Shown one piece after another: positions 51,723-59,801 of a stretch of DNA of 64,000 bases. The stretch comes from Mariniphaga sp964559175 (lineage in GTDB: Bacteria > Bacteroidota > Bacteroidia > Bacteroidales > Prolixibacteraceae). Position 1 is the stretch's first letter; each line of letters begins with the position of its first letter. The stretch spans positions 1 through 64,000 of the forward strand of contig CAZLGT010000023.1 of assembly GCA_964559175.1 (NCBI GenBank), read 5' to 3'. The translations under genes and the position numbers were made by a program. The notes below the pieces were generated by a model. The model did no database searches. It was given only the letters and a program-made list of their open reading frames with translations, and was not told the origin of the DNA.

Positions 51723-52556
51723 ATGATGAAAACGTTTTTTGTATTCGCTCTGCTAATTTTTGTATTTACATCGTGTAACAAGGAAGAGGATACTCCGTAT
51801 TTTTGGGATATTTCGGGGAAAGTAATGATGACTGACGCTCAGGTGCCCGAAATTAAAACGCCGCTGGAAGGAGTTAAAATTTATCTGCTGAAAGGCTATT
51901 TTACCCTCGACACGACCACCCACTGGTTTGTATATTCCGATATTCTCGATTCGGCAAAAACCGATGTGAACGGGACATATTCTTTTAACGGACTTAAACC
52001 TGCCGATTATGTTGTTCTGCCAGGCGATACTACCTTGAACTACCGGTTCAGCTGGGCCGAAAGCCCCGATTCGGTGTGGATTGATGCAGCAAATACACAG
52101 AAGCAATTTGAAATCAATTTCACCACGCCCGAACCGGTGGAAGAAAATTTTTTGGATTATTTCAAATTTAGATTTTACATTCAAAATTACGATAGCAATA
52201 ACAATATCAGTATGTTCCGTACAGCCCGGGAAAACTTGGGGTGTGGCTGGTTAGGCGCCAGTCCCTGTAATTGGTATTGGAAATTAATAAACCGTAGTGG
52301 CCAGATTTTCTTTTTAAAACCAGTGAAAAGTGCCCATGCCGATGTTAAATACACAGGTAGTAAAACAGTTAGTTTTTCAGACCTGAAAGATGCAAGCGGC
52401 ATGTTTACCGACTATAAAGATGAGTTTCATTTTAAATTTTACATTGACAACGATTGGGTTTATACGCTCAATATTTCCGGAGGTAATTTGAAAGATACCA
52501 ACGAGTACGACGTTGTTTGGCAAAGCGATGGTGTGGAGATTACACAACATTATTGA
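51723..52556 (+). CDS. Cna-B-like lipoprotein 4
   Basis: 277 residues, lipobox FTSC (ATG 51726 is an alternative start). N-terminal Cna-B-like domain as in the previous gene (WDISGKVMMTDAQVPEIKTP, NGTYSFNGLKPADYVVLPGD) and a second beta-rich domain (about 140-277) with CGWLGASPCNWYW, two Cys that could form a disulfide, and GSKTVSFSDLKDA. The second domain is not recognised. It is 44 bp after lipoprotein 3 and 16 bp before the small 74-residue gene, so the four genes from the sigma factor may be one operon. Confidence 0.7.
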   Translation: MMKTFFVFALLIFVFTSCNKEEDTPYFWDISGKVMMTDAQVPEIKTPLEGVKIYLLKGYFTLDTTTHWFVYSDILDSAKTDVNGTYSFNGLKPADYVVLPGDTTLNYRFSWAESPDSVWIDAANTQKQFEINFTTPEPVEENFLDYFKFRFYIQNYDSNNNISMFRTARENLGCGWLGASPCNWYWKLINRSGQIFFLKPVKSAHADVKYTGSKTVSFSDLKDASGMFTDYKDEFHFKFYIDNDWVYTLNISGGNLKDTNEYDVVWQSDGVEITQHY

Positions 52557-52572
52557 TTGCAGGTTTACCGAA

Positions 52573-52797
52573 ATGAATAAATTACACTTTAGAGATGAAT
52601 GGCTCATACAGGGGATGGTGGACGGAATGTTGAGCAAGAGAGAGGAGATAAGATTCAGGGAACTGATAATGACCTCTTCTAATGCCCGGAAGCTTTACGG
52701 AGAGCTGCTTTATGTCCATACAGCATTGCAATTCGAAGCACATTTTATTGGATCGGTCGATTTCTCTAACGAAATTATGCAAAAATTATATGGTTAA
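52573..52797 (+). CDS. Small anti-sigma-like protein
   Basis: 74 residues from ATG 52573; the longer frame from 52513 would overlap the previous gene by 44 bp. All helical: RDEWLIQGMVDGMLSKREE and RFRELIMTSSNARKLYGELL resemble the cytosolic N-terminal helices of Bacteroidota anti-sigma factors (a W-L-x-G-x-L-S-x-x-E pattern then a residue-removal helix). The transmembrane and periplasmic parts of a normal anti-sigma are missing. It lies three genes downstream of the ECF sigma factor. Role inferred from pattern and position only. Confidence 0.5.
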   Translation: MNKLHFRDEWLIQGMVDGMLSKREEIRFRELIMTSSNARKLYGELLYVHTALQFEAHFIGSVDFSNEIMQKLYG

Positions 52798-52884
52798 CAT
52801 CATATTTTGTTTCTTTGAAAATAGAAACAGCATACTTGTTAAACTGGCAAAAAAGCAAAATCTGATAACCAGCCCTGGAATGGG

Positions 52885-52962
52885 TTGAAAATATTAAGCT
52901 GGATCGGATTGATTGTTTTTTTTGCTTTTACTTCCTGTTTTGTTGGAACAAAAATTATTTAA
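52885..52962 (+). other. Possible tiny lipoprotein leader ORF before budA
   Basis: A 25-codon frame with a TTG start gives a hydrophobic segment with a lipobox-like FTSC, then four to six residues and a stop two bases before the budA ATG. It looks like the signal peptide of a lost lipoprotein gene, or a leader peptide that couples translation to budA. No homologue can be named. Confidence 0.25.
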
Positions 52963-52964
52963 CC

Positions 52965-53777
52965 ATGCAAAGTATTTGTAAAACTGAATCATTGAAAACC
53001 TTAAGCCGGGTTGCAGTTTGTGTCCTTCTGATTTTTCTTTTTGCCTGCTCCGAAGAAGACCTGCCAGTGAAGGAACAAACGGTGGTGCAGATTTCCACCA
53101 TCGATGCACTATTGACGGGTGTTTACGATGGAGAAACAACCCTCAGTCAACTGGCAGGGTGGGGCGATTTTGGTATCGGCACTTTTAATGCTCTCGACGG
53201 CGAAATGGTGCTGCTCGATGGTACTTTTTACCAGGTGAAGGGAAGTGGCGAAATTATCCGGCCGGTTGGTTCAACACAAACTCCTTTTGCAACCGTTACT
53301 TTTTTTCAGCCCGAAAGCAGTTATCGGGTTGCCGAACTTGATTATGCCGGATTAAAAACAGTAATTGATAACCACCTGGTAAGCGCCAATTTATTTTTTG
53401 CCATTCGCATTGAAGGAACATTCCGTTTTATGAAAACCCGGAGTGTACCTGCCCAGGAAAAACCGTATCCGCCTCTGGTGGAAGTTACAGCCAACCAGCC
53501 GGAGTTTGAAACCGATTCAGTTTCAGGTACGCTGAGCGGATTTTATTGCCCGCCCTTTGTAACCGGCATAAATGTACCGGGTTACCACCTGCATTTTATT
53601 TCTGACGATGAGGCATTCGGGGGTCATGTGCTTGCATTTGAAATGACAGAAGGTGTTCTTGAAATTGACCGGATTAATAATTTTGAACTCATTCTGCCGA
53701 GTGATAATGACTTTTTGGAAGCCGATCTCACCGGTGACTTAACTAATGAACTGGAAGATGTGGAAGGCGACCGGTAA
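52965..53777 (+). CDS. budA: Alpha-acetolactate decarboxylase with lipoprotein signal
   Basis: 270 residues. Converts 2-acetolactate to acetoin with a zinc ion. Conserved core: LLTGVYDGETTLSQLAGWGDFGIGTF (split here as LLTGVYDGETTLSQL and GWGDFGIGTFNALDGEM), TPFATVTFF, and the zinc region PGYHLHFISDDEAFGGHVL with three His ligands. All are intact. Unlike the classical cytoplasmic enzyme it starts with a long signal peptide and lipobox LFAC, so it is exported and lipid-anchored. A 3' fragment of a second copy lies at 39197, inside the receptor operon. Neighbours are sigma-factor-linked lipoproteins and, convergent, pyrF. Confidence 0.88.
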   Translation: MQSICKTESLKTLSRVAVCVLLIFLFACSEEDLPVKEQTVVQISTIDALLTGVYDGETTLSQLAGWGDFGIGTFNALDGEMVLLDGTFYQVKGSGEIIRPVGSTQTPFATVTFFQPESSYRVAELDYAGLKTVIDNHLVSANLFFAIRIEGTFRFMKTRSVPAQEKPYPPLVEVTANQPEFETDSVSGTLSGFYCPPFVTGINVPGYHLHFISDDEAFGGHVLAFEMTEGVLEIDRINNFELILPSDNDFLEADLTGDLTNELEDVEGDR

Positions 53778-53813
53778 TCTCATGGAATTAGGAATTCAGA
53801 AACCGGCAACCTT

Positions 53814-54647
53814 TTAAATAACGCTATTTGCTTTTAGCAGAATTTCCATTTCCTGTTGGATTGTTTGGGCTGCTTCGCCTGCTTTTTTTGCAAAATCACT
53901 TGCTCCGGATGCGTAAATGATTCCGCGCGATGAGTTTACCAAAAGTCCGCACTGGCTGTTCATGCCGTTTTTGGTAACTTCCTGCAAACTGCCTCCTTGC
54001 GCTCCTACGCCGGGCACCAGCAAAAAATGGTCGGGTACAATTTGCCGGATTTCTTTCAGTTTTTCGGCTTTGGTGGCGCCTACAACATACATCATATTTT
54101 CTGTAGTTCCCCAGTTTTGCGAGGTTTTCAGCACGGTTTCAAAAAGTTGATCACCCGTTTCCTCAACTTTTAAATATTGAAAATCGGCTGCACCCTTGTT
54201 GGAAGTGAGTGCCAGCAGAATTACCCATTTCTCAGGATAACTCATAAACGGTTTTACCGAATCTTCGCCCATGTATGGTGCCACAGTAACGGCATCAAAA
54301 TCGAGTTTTTCAAAAAAGGTACGGGCGTATAAATTCGAGGTATTTCCAATGTCGCCCCGTTTGGCGTCGGCAATCAGGAATATTTCCGGGTATTTTGATT
54401 TGATGTATTCAACGGTTTTTTCGAGGGTATGCCATCCCTGCCAGCCCAGGCTTTCGTAAAAAGCCAGGTTGGGTTTGTATGCCACCGCATATTTGGCGGT
54501 TGCATCAATAATTTTCCTGTTGAAAGCCAACACCGGATCGGCTGCATTCAGTAAATGTTTCGGAATCTTCAGGATGTCCGTATCGAGACCTACACAAAGG
54601 AAACTGCGTTTTTTTTGGATTTGTTGGAAAAGTTGTTGTTTATTCAT
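53814..54647 (-). CDS. pyrF: Orotidine 5'-phosphate decarboxylase
   Basis: 277 residues, the longer type-2 PyrF found in Bacteroidota and Actinobacteria. Last step of de novo UMP synthesis. Substrate-binding FLCVGLDTD at the start and the catalytic DAKRGDIGNTSNLYA (Lys and Asp pair), with ALTSNKGAADFQ and LVPGVGAQGG for phosphate binding. It is 11 bp after the DUF2442-like gene and is the last gene of a purM-prfA-DUF2442-pyrF run. Confidence 0.95.
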   Translation of the reverse strand: MNKQQLFQQIQKKRSFLCVGLDTDILKIPKHLLNAADPVLAFNRKIIDATAKYAVAYKPNLAFYESLGWQGWHTLEKTVEYIKSKYPEIFLIADAKRGDIGNTSNLYARTFFEKLDFDAVTVAPYMGEDSVKPFMSYPEKWVILLALTSNKGAADFQYLKVEETGDQLFETVLKTSQNWGTTENMMYVVGATKAEKLKEIRQIVPDHFLLVPGVGAQGGSLQEVTKNGMNSQCGLLVNSSRGIIYASGASDFAKKAGEAAQTIQQEMEILLKANSVI

Positions 54648-54658
54648 TTTCTATTTTT

Positions 54659-54910
54659 TTAGTACCCGTACTTGCCTTCCATAATACCGGATACAGAAAG
54701 ATCTTCGTCGAGGTCGGGCCAATGCAGGCCAGTGCCGCTACAAATAATTTCAATTTTGTTTCGTTGTTTATCATTTGCTTCCCTGAGTTTTTTATTTAAT
54801 TCAACCGGAAAACGTATTTCTTTGCTATCCGACATTTTCATGCAAATCATTCCATTTTCATACCATGCTTCTGAAACAGTGAAAAGCAATTCAGCTACCA
54901 TGTACTTCAT
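54659..54910 (-). CDS. DUF2442-like small protein
   Basis: 83 residues. The C-terminal pattern G-x-G-x-H-W-P-x-L-D-E-D-L-S-V (GTGLHWPDLDEDLSVSGIM here) and the middle REIRFPVELNKKLREA-like part are those of DUF2442. The family is usually encoded as a partner of DUF4160, in pairs thought to be toxin-antitoxin-like; no DUF4160 gene is present here. Instead it sits in a housekeeping operon, 13 bp after prfA and 11 bp before pyrF. Function unknown; an orphan antitoxin-like gene is one option. Confidence 0.75.
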   Translation of the reverse strand: MKYMVAELLFTVSEAWYENGMICMKMSDSKEIRFPVELNKKLREANDKQRNKIEIICSGTGLHWPDLDEDLSVSGIMEGKYGY

Positions 54911-54923
54911 GCCATTTATTGTT

Positions 54924-56009
54924 TTAAATTTCAGCTTCTTTCATTTTTTGTGCATTTTCCTCAATCATCAGTTTTTCGATGATTTCATCGATATCACCAT
55001 TGATAATTGCTTGTAAATTATACATTGTCAGGTTAATGCGATGGTCGGTAACGCGGCCCTGCGGCCAGTTGTAGGTGCGGATTTTTGCCGAGCGGTCGCC
55101 GGTGGAAACCATGGTTTTCCGTTTCGATGATATTTCGTCGATGTATTTCTGGTACTCCATATTGTAAATCCGCGTGCGCAGTTCGTTCATCGCTTTGGCC
55201 AGGTTTTTTAATTGCGATTTTTCATCCTGACAGGTCACCACAATGCCGGTGGGCATGTGCGTCAACCGGATGGCCGAGTAGGTGGTGTTCACCGACTGCC
55301 CCCCCGGACCAGAGGAACAGTACGTATCTTTTTTGATGTCGGATTCTTTCAGCTCCACATCGAACTCTTCGGCTTCGGGCAACACGGCAACAGTAGCCGC
55401 CGAGGTATGCACCCGTCCCTGGGTTTCGGTTTGCGGCACCCGCTGTACCCGGTGCACGCCCGATTCGTATTTCAGGATTCCGTAAACTCCTTCGCCGGTA
55501 ACATTAGCTACAATTTCCTTATAACCGCCGGCTGTGCCTTCGTTGATGTTGGTCACTTCCATGCGCCAGCCTTTTTTCTCGCAGAATTTGGAGTACATGC
55601 GGAACAAATCGCCGGCAAAAATACTGGCTTCGTCGCCACCGGTACCGGCCCTGATTTCCAGAATGGCATTTTTGCTGTCTTCCGGATCGGCCGGAACCAG
55701 CAACATTTTGATTTTCTTTTCCATTTCCGGAATTCTTTCTTCGGCCATCTCCATCTCCTCGCGGGCCATTTCGCGCAATTCTTCGTCGCTCTCTTCCGCC
55801 AAAATTTCTTTTCCCGAATGGATGGTATCCACCATGCTTTTGTACTCTTTGAAAACACCAAGCAATTTCTCCAGACTTTTGTATTCCTGGTTCAGTCTTA
55901 CATAGCGCTTCATGTCGGCAATAATTGCCGGGTCGGTAATCTGTTGCTGCACCTCTTCAAACCGGTGCCTGATGGATTCGTATTTTTCCAGTAATGCGTA
56001 TTCTGCCAT
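54924..56009 (-). CDS. prfA: Peptide chain release factor 1
   Basis: 361 residues. Recognises UAA and UAG in the ribosomal A site and triggers hydrolysis of peptidyl-tRNA. The GGQ motif is seen in SSGPGGQSVNTTYSA, preceded by GVHRVQRVPQTETQGRVHTSAATV. Length and motif order are those of RF1. Located between purM (8-bp gap) and the DUF2442-like gene. Confidence 0.96.
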   Translation of the reverse strand: MAEYALLEKYESIRHRFEEVQQQITDPAIIADMKRYVRLNQEYKSLEKLLGVFKEYKSMVDTIHSGKEILAEESDEELREMAREEMEMAEERIPEMEKKIKMLLVPADPEDSKNAILEIRAGTGGDEASIFAGDLFRMYSKFCEKKGWRMEVTNINEGTAGGYKEIVANVTGEGVYGILKYESGVHRVQRVPQTETQGRVHTSAATVAVLPEAEEFDVELKESDIKKDTYCSSGPGGQSVNTTYSAIRLTHMPTGIVVTCQDEKSQLKNLAKAMNELRTRIYNMEYQKYIDEISSKRKTMVSTGDRSAKIRTYNWPQGRVTDHRINLTMYNLQAIINGDIDEIIEKLMIEENAQKMKEAEI

Positions 56010-56017
56010 AACTTTTT

Positions 56018-57187
56018 TTAATAAACAAATTCTCCCTTTTCAGAGCTTATCGTTAGTTTATTTCCTTCAAAAGGTTTAACTCTGCCCACTATTTGTGCAT
56101 CGATGTTGAACGACTTTGAAATGGAAATTATCTCTTCCGCCACCTTCGGATGGGTGTAAATCTCGAACCGGTGGCCCATATTAAACACTTTGTACATTTC
56201 TTTCCAGTCTGTTCCTGATTGTTTCTGAATAATCTGAAACAGCGGCGGAACCGGGAATATATTGTCTTTTATCACGTGTATATTCTCCACAAAATGAAGC
56301 ACTTTGGTTTGCGCACCGCCTGAGCAGTGGATCATTCCTGAAATGTCTTTTCTGAATTTTTCCAGTACTTTTTTAATTACCGGTGCATACGTTCTCGTGG
56401 GCGACAAAACCAGCTGGCCGGCATTTATACTGAGTCTTTCAATTTCGTCGATCAGCTTATATTTTCCCGAATAAACCAAATCTGCTGGCACTTCCGGGTC
56501 GAAACTTTCCGGGTATTTTTCTGCCAGATACCTGGCAAAAACATCGTGTCTTGCCGATGTGAGGCCGTTGCTGCCCATGCCGCCGTTGTATTCTTGTTCA
56601 TAGGTTGCCTGTCCCGATGAGGAAAGTCCTACAATGACATTGCCTGCTGAAATATTTCCGGCAGAAATAACATCGTCGCGTTTCATACGGCAAACCACGG
56701 TTGAATCCACAATAATGGTACGTACCAAATCGCCCACGTCGGCTGTTTCGCCACCGGTTGACCAGGCGCTGATACCCAAATCGCGCAGGTTTTGCAAAAG
56801 CTCTTCGGTTCCGTTGATAATAGCCGCAATCACTTCGCCCGGAATTTTGTTTTTGTTGCGGCCAATGGTTGACGAAACGAGAATATTATCGGTGGCGCCC
56901 ACGCACAGCAGGTCGTCGATGTTCATAATCATTGCATCCTGTGCAATGCCTTTCCATACCGAAAGATCGCCGGTTTCTTTCCAGTACATGTAAGCCAGCG
57001 CCGATTTGGTCCCGGCGCCGTCGGCATGCATAATGTTGCACCACGCCGGATCGCCTGCCAGTATATCGGGCACAATTTTGCAAAAGGCTTTGGGAAACAA
57101 TCCCTTGCCGATGTTTTTTATGGCATTGTGCACATCTTCCTTCGATGCTGAAACCCCTCTTGAGTTGTATCTCGATTCGGTAACCAT
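56018..57187 (-). CDS. purM: Phosphoribosylformylglycinamidine cyclo-ligase (AIR synthase)
   Basis: 389 residues. ATP-dependent ring closure forming aminoimidazole ribonucleotide in purine synthesis. Typical blocks are DGAGTKSALAYMYW, IAQDAMIMNIDDLLCVGAT, GGETADVGDLVRT and GLSSSGQATYEQ. It is about 40 residues longer than the E. coli enzyme, as usual in Bacteroidota. First gene of the purM-prfA-DUF2442-pyrF run. Confidence 0.93.
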   Translation of the reverse strand: MVTESRYNSRGVSASKEDVHNAIKNIGKGLFPKAFCKIVPDILAGDPAWCNIMHADGAGTKSALAYMYWKETGDLSVWKGIAQDAMIMNIDDLLCVGATDNILVSSTIGRNKNKIPGEVIAAIINGTEELLQNLRDLGISAWSTGGETADVGDLVRTIIVDSTVVCRMKRDDVISAGNISAGNVIVGLSSSGQATYEQEYNGGMGSNGLTSARHDVFARYLAEKYPESFDPEVPADLVYSGKYKLIDEIERLSINAGQLVLSPTRTYAPVIKKVLEKFRKDISGMIHCSGGAQTKVLHFVENIHVIKDNIFPVPPLFQIIQKQSGTDWKEMYKVFNMGHRFEIYTHPKVAEEIISISKSFNIDAQIVGRVKPFEGNKLTISSEKGEFVY

Positions 57188-57346
57188 CCAATTGATTTTA
57201 AGGCCACAAAATTAACAATTTCGGCGCATTTTGTAGTGTGGTACTGCAAGTTTCTCTTTTAGAATTAATCTAAAACAAAATGCAGGTGGATTTGGGAAAA
57301 CCAAAAACAGCAGTTGACAAAAAAATCTGAATTTTTATTTAAGATA

Positions 57347-59017
57347 CTATTCTTTCCAGTATAGAAACCGTTTGATCTTTTTTGTGGGTGTTTTTTCAAA
57401 AGGTTTCGGGTGTGAAATCACCTGTTGAATCCGGCTGAACTTATTCAGCTGGGCATTCACCTTTTTATGAATTTCTTTCAGTATTTCATCTGATTTCTCC
57501 TGGATATATTGCTGGGCTTCGGCTTTCATGTGTTTGAAATTTTGTTCCACCTCTTCCATATTCAAATGAACCATGGCTACGAGTTTCCCTTTTTTCTCCA
57601 CAACAAGCGACTCAAGCACAAACCGCATTTTGTTAATCACCGATTCAATTTCTTCGGGATAAATATTCTCACCACTGGCGCCCACAATCATGTTTTTTAT
57701 GCGGCCCTTGATGTACAAAAAGTTATCCTTGTCGTACCACCCTTTATCGCCGGTTTTAAACCAGCCGTCTTCGGTAAAAACCTCTTTTGTGATCTCCGGT
57801 GCTTTGTAGTATCCTTTCATTACATTGGGCCCTTTGGCCTGAATTTCGCCTTCTCCGGTTTTCAAATCAGCGTCGCCTAAACGAAGCTGTACGCCTTCCA
57901 TGGCAATGCCGGTGGAGCCAATACGAACATTTTTACCTACAGCACCTGCAAGCAGGGGCGAGGTTTCGGTAAGGCCGTAACCAATGGCATACGGAAACTT
58001 TCCTTCGTAAAGAAACCGTTCTACTGTGACATCGAGTTTGGCGCCGCCAATGCCAAAAAAGCGCAGTTCTCCGCCAAAAGTTTCATAAAGTTTTTTTGCG
58101 GCCACCCGGTGCAAAACTTTCCGCATGAGTGGAATGGAATATAAAAACCGAATAACCGGGCTTTTCTGGAATTTGGGTAATATTTTTGCTTTGAATACTT
58201 TTTCAATGATTAACGGTACAACCAGCATGATGGTGGGTTTTACCTTTTGAAGTGCCGGTAGTAAAACCGAAGCAACCGGAGGTTTACGCAGGTAATGTAC
58301 CGATGCGCCAAATTTTATAGGGAATAAAAATCCAAGCGTATTTTCAAACGTATGGGAAAGCGGAAGTACGGAAATGAACCGGTCCTCACTGCTGATATCC
58401 TGTAATGTGTAACTTTTTTCGGCTGTCCAGGTCAGGTTTTTATGTGTAAGCATCACCCCTTTTGAATTGCCGGTGGTGCCTGATGTATAAATGATGGATG
58501 CAAGGTCCTGTTCGTCAACATCTTCGGGTTGGGTGTTATTTGCTGAAGGAGCCAGCGAACATTCCAGACTACGTAGTTCCCCCGGTGCTGTATTTTTGGG
58601 AATAACAGAAAAGTTATCAACCAAAATCAAATGGTCCAACATACTTTTCGTTTCCTCATCCAAAACTTTGTATAGTCCTTCCGAAACATACATCACTTTG
58701 GCTTCGGAGTGCTCAATAATCGCTTTAATTTCATTCACATGAAAATCGGGCAGAATAGGAACTGCTGTAGCACCGGCCCACGAAATTGAAAAAAATGCCA
58801 CTCCCCAGTTAGGCATGTTCGTACTTAAAATGGCTATTTTGTCTCCTTTTTTAACGCCCAGTTGCTTCAGTAAGGCAGCAGCCCGGGCTATGTCGTCGCC
58901 CATTTGACGGTAGCTGTATTTTTCTTCTCCGACAAAAATCAGCGAGGTTTTTTCAGCAAATTGTTTTACTGACTCCTGCAGCATGGCAGGGATGGTGTAT
59001 TTTTGTTTTTTTGTCAT
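57347..59017 (-). CDS. AMP-dependent long-chain acyl-CoA synthetase
   Basis: 556 residues from ATG 59017 (the frame opens with TTG at 59032). Activates fatty acids to acyl-CoA via acyl-AMP. Adenylate-forming motifs: IIYTSGTTGNSKGVMLTH (P-loop), YGLTETSPLLA and GWFKTGDKGWYDKDNFLYIKGR, with the C-terminal Lys in TPTKKIKRF. Membrane-type, no signal. Stands alone, with a weak AT hairpin at 57257-57275 between it and purM. Confidence 0.9.
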   Translation of the reverse strand: MTKKQKYTIPAMLQESVKQFAEKTSLIFVGEEKYSYRQMGDDIARAAALLKQLGVKKGDKIAILSTNMPNWGVAFFSISWAGATAVPILPDFHVNEIKAIIEHSEAKVMYVSEGLYKVLDEETKSMLDHLILVDNFSVIPKNTAPGELRSLECSLAPSANNTQPEDVDEQDLASIIYTSGTTGNSKGVMLTHKNLTWTAEKSYTLQDISSEDRFISVLPLSHTFENTLGFLFPIKFGASVHYLRKPPVASVLLPALQKVKPTIMLVVPLIIEKVFKAKILPKFQKSPVIRFLYSIPLMRKVLHRVAAKKLYETFGGELRFFGIGGAKLDVTVERFLYEGKFPYAIGYGLTETSPLLAGAVGKNVRIGSTGIAMEGVQLRLGDADLKTGEGEIQAKGPNVMKGYYKAPEITKEVFTEDGWFKTGDKGWYDKDNFLYIKGRIKNMIVGASGENIYPEEIESVINKMRFVLESLVVEKKGKLVAMVHLNMEEVEQNFKHMKAEAQQYIQEKSDEILKEIHKKVNAQLNKFSRIQQVISHPKPFEKTPTKKIKRFLYWKE

Positions 59018-59202
59018 CTGTTCGTCCCTCAATTTAAATCGCTTATTTCAACAACTATCGGCAAGGTAAAGTTTAGAATGTAAAAGTAGTAATAAACATC
59101 GGTTCTGATTTTTGATATGAAAGTTTAAATTATTTTTAACATCTTATTGAGATTTGTTTTACACAAAAAATCGAATTTTCGGTTTATGAAGATGAATAAT
59201 AA

Positions 59203-59355
59203 AAAAAGTACGATCATTTTTTTGAAAAATTGTTGCTGCTCAAATACCGGATGAATACCGAAACAGCCCAAAAAGTTGCAGAACGAAGGCACCGGTTTAT
59301 GGAACGGTTTTTAGATGAATTTTTCAGGGAATGGGATGAAAAAGCAGAGTTATAA
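59203..59355 (+). pseudogene. 3' remnant of an HD-domain phosphohydrolase gene
   Basis: About 50 codons after an in-frame TAA (59200-59202) encode DHFFEKLLLLKYRMNTETAQ and then VAERRHRFMERFLDEFFREW, ending DEKAEL-stop. This is the conserved C-terminal end of HD-superfamily phosphohydrolases of the YedJ type. The HD metal motifs are gone and the upstream part is not found in the remaining gap to the acyl-CoA synthetase gene (59018-59202), which is otherwise AT-rich and empty. Confidence 0.75.
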
Positions 59356-59396
59356 TGCTTCTTTTTTTATAACTTTACATCGAAAACATCATATCA

Positions 59397-59786
59397 ATGA
59401 AAATAGACCATATAGCTGTCTGGACTTATGATCTTGAAGGATTACGTCATTTTTACATGCATTATTTCGATGCATCGTCAACAGAAATTTACCACAACCA
59501 TTCCAAAGAATTTCGTTCGTATTTCCTGAGATTCGATGGCGATTGTCGCATGGAAATTATGGAAATGCCCAGCATTCAGAAAAACAGGAACGATTCACTG
59601 AAGCACTATACCGGAATGGCACATTTTGCCTTCGGGGTCGATTCCAAGACCGAAGTTGACCGGCTCACCGAGATTCTTCGCAGCGACGGATTCCGGGTAG
59701 TTGGCGAACCTCGTACCACCGGCGACGGGTATTACGAAAGCGTAATACTCGACCCTGACGGGAACCGGGTGGAGATTGTGGCGTGA
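59397..59786 (+). CDS. VOC-family (glyoxalase-like) protein
   Basis: 129 residues, a single vicinal-oxygen-chelate domain. Metal-binding residues are at the expected places: His in MKIDHIAVWTYDLEGLRHFY, His in MAHFAFGVDS, and Glu in DGNRVEIV at the C-terminus. Members do glyoxalase, dioxygenase or resistance chemistry; here the substrate is unknown. It is alone between the HD remnant and the convergent GH127 gene. Confidence 0.9.
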   Translation: MKIDHIAVWTYDLEGLRHFYMHYFDASSTEIYHNHSKEFRSYFLRFDGDCRMEIMEMPSIQKNRNDSLKHYTGMAHFAFGVDSKTEVDRLTEILRSDGFRVVGEPRTTGDGYYESVILDPDGNRVEIVA

Positions 59787-59801
59787 TAATGATGGCAGAA
59801 T

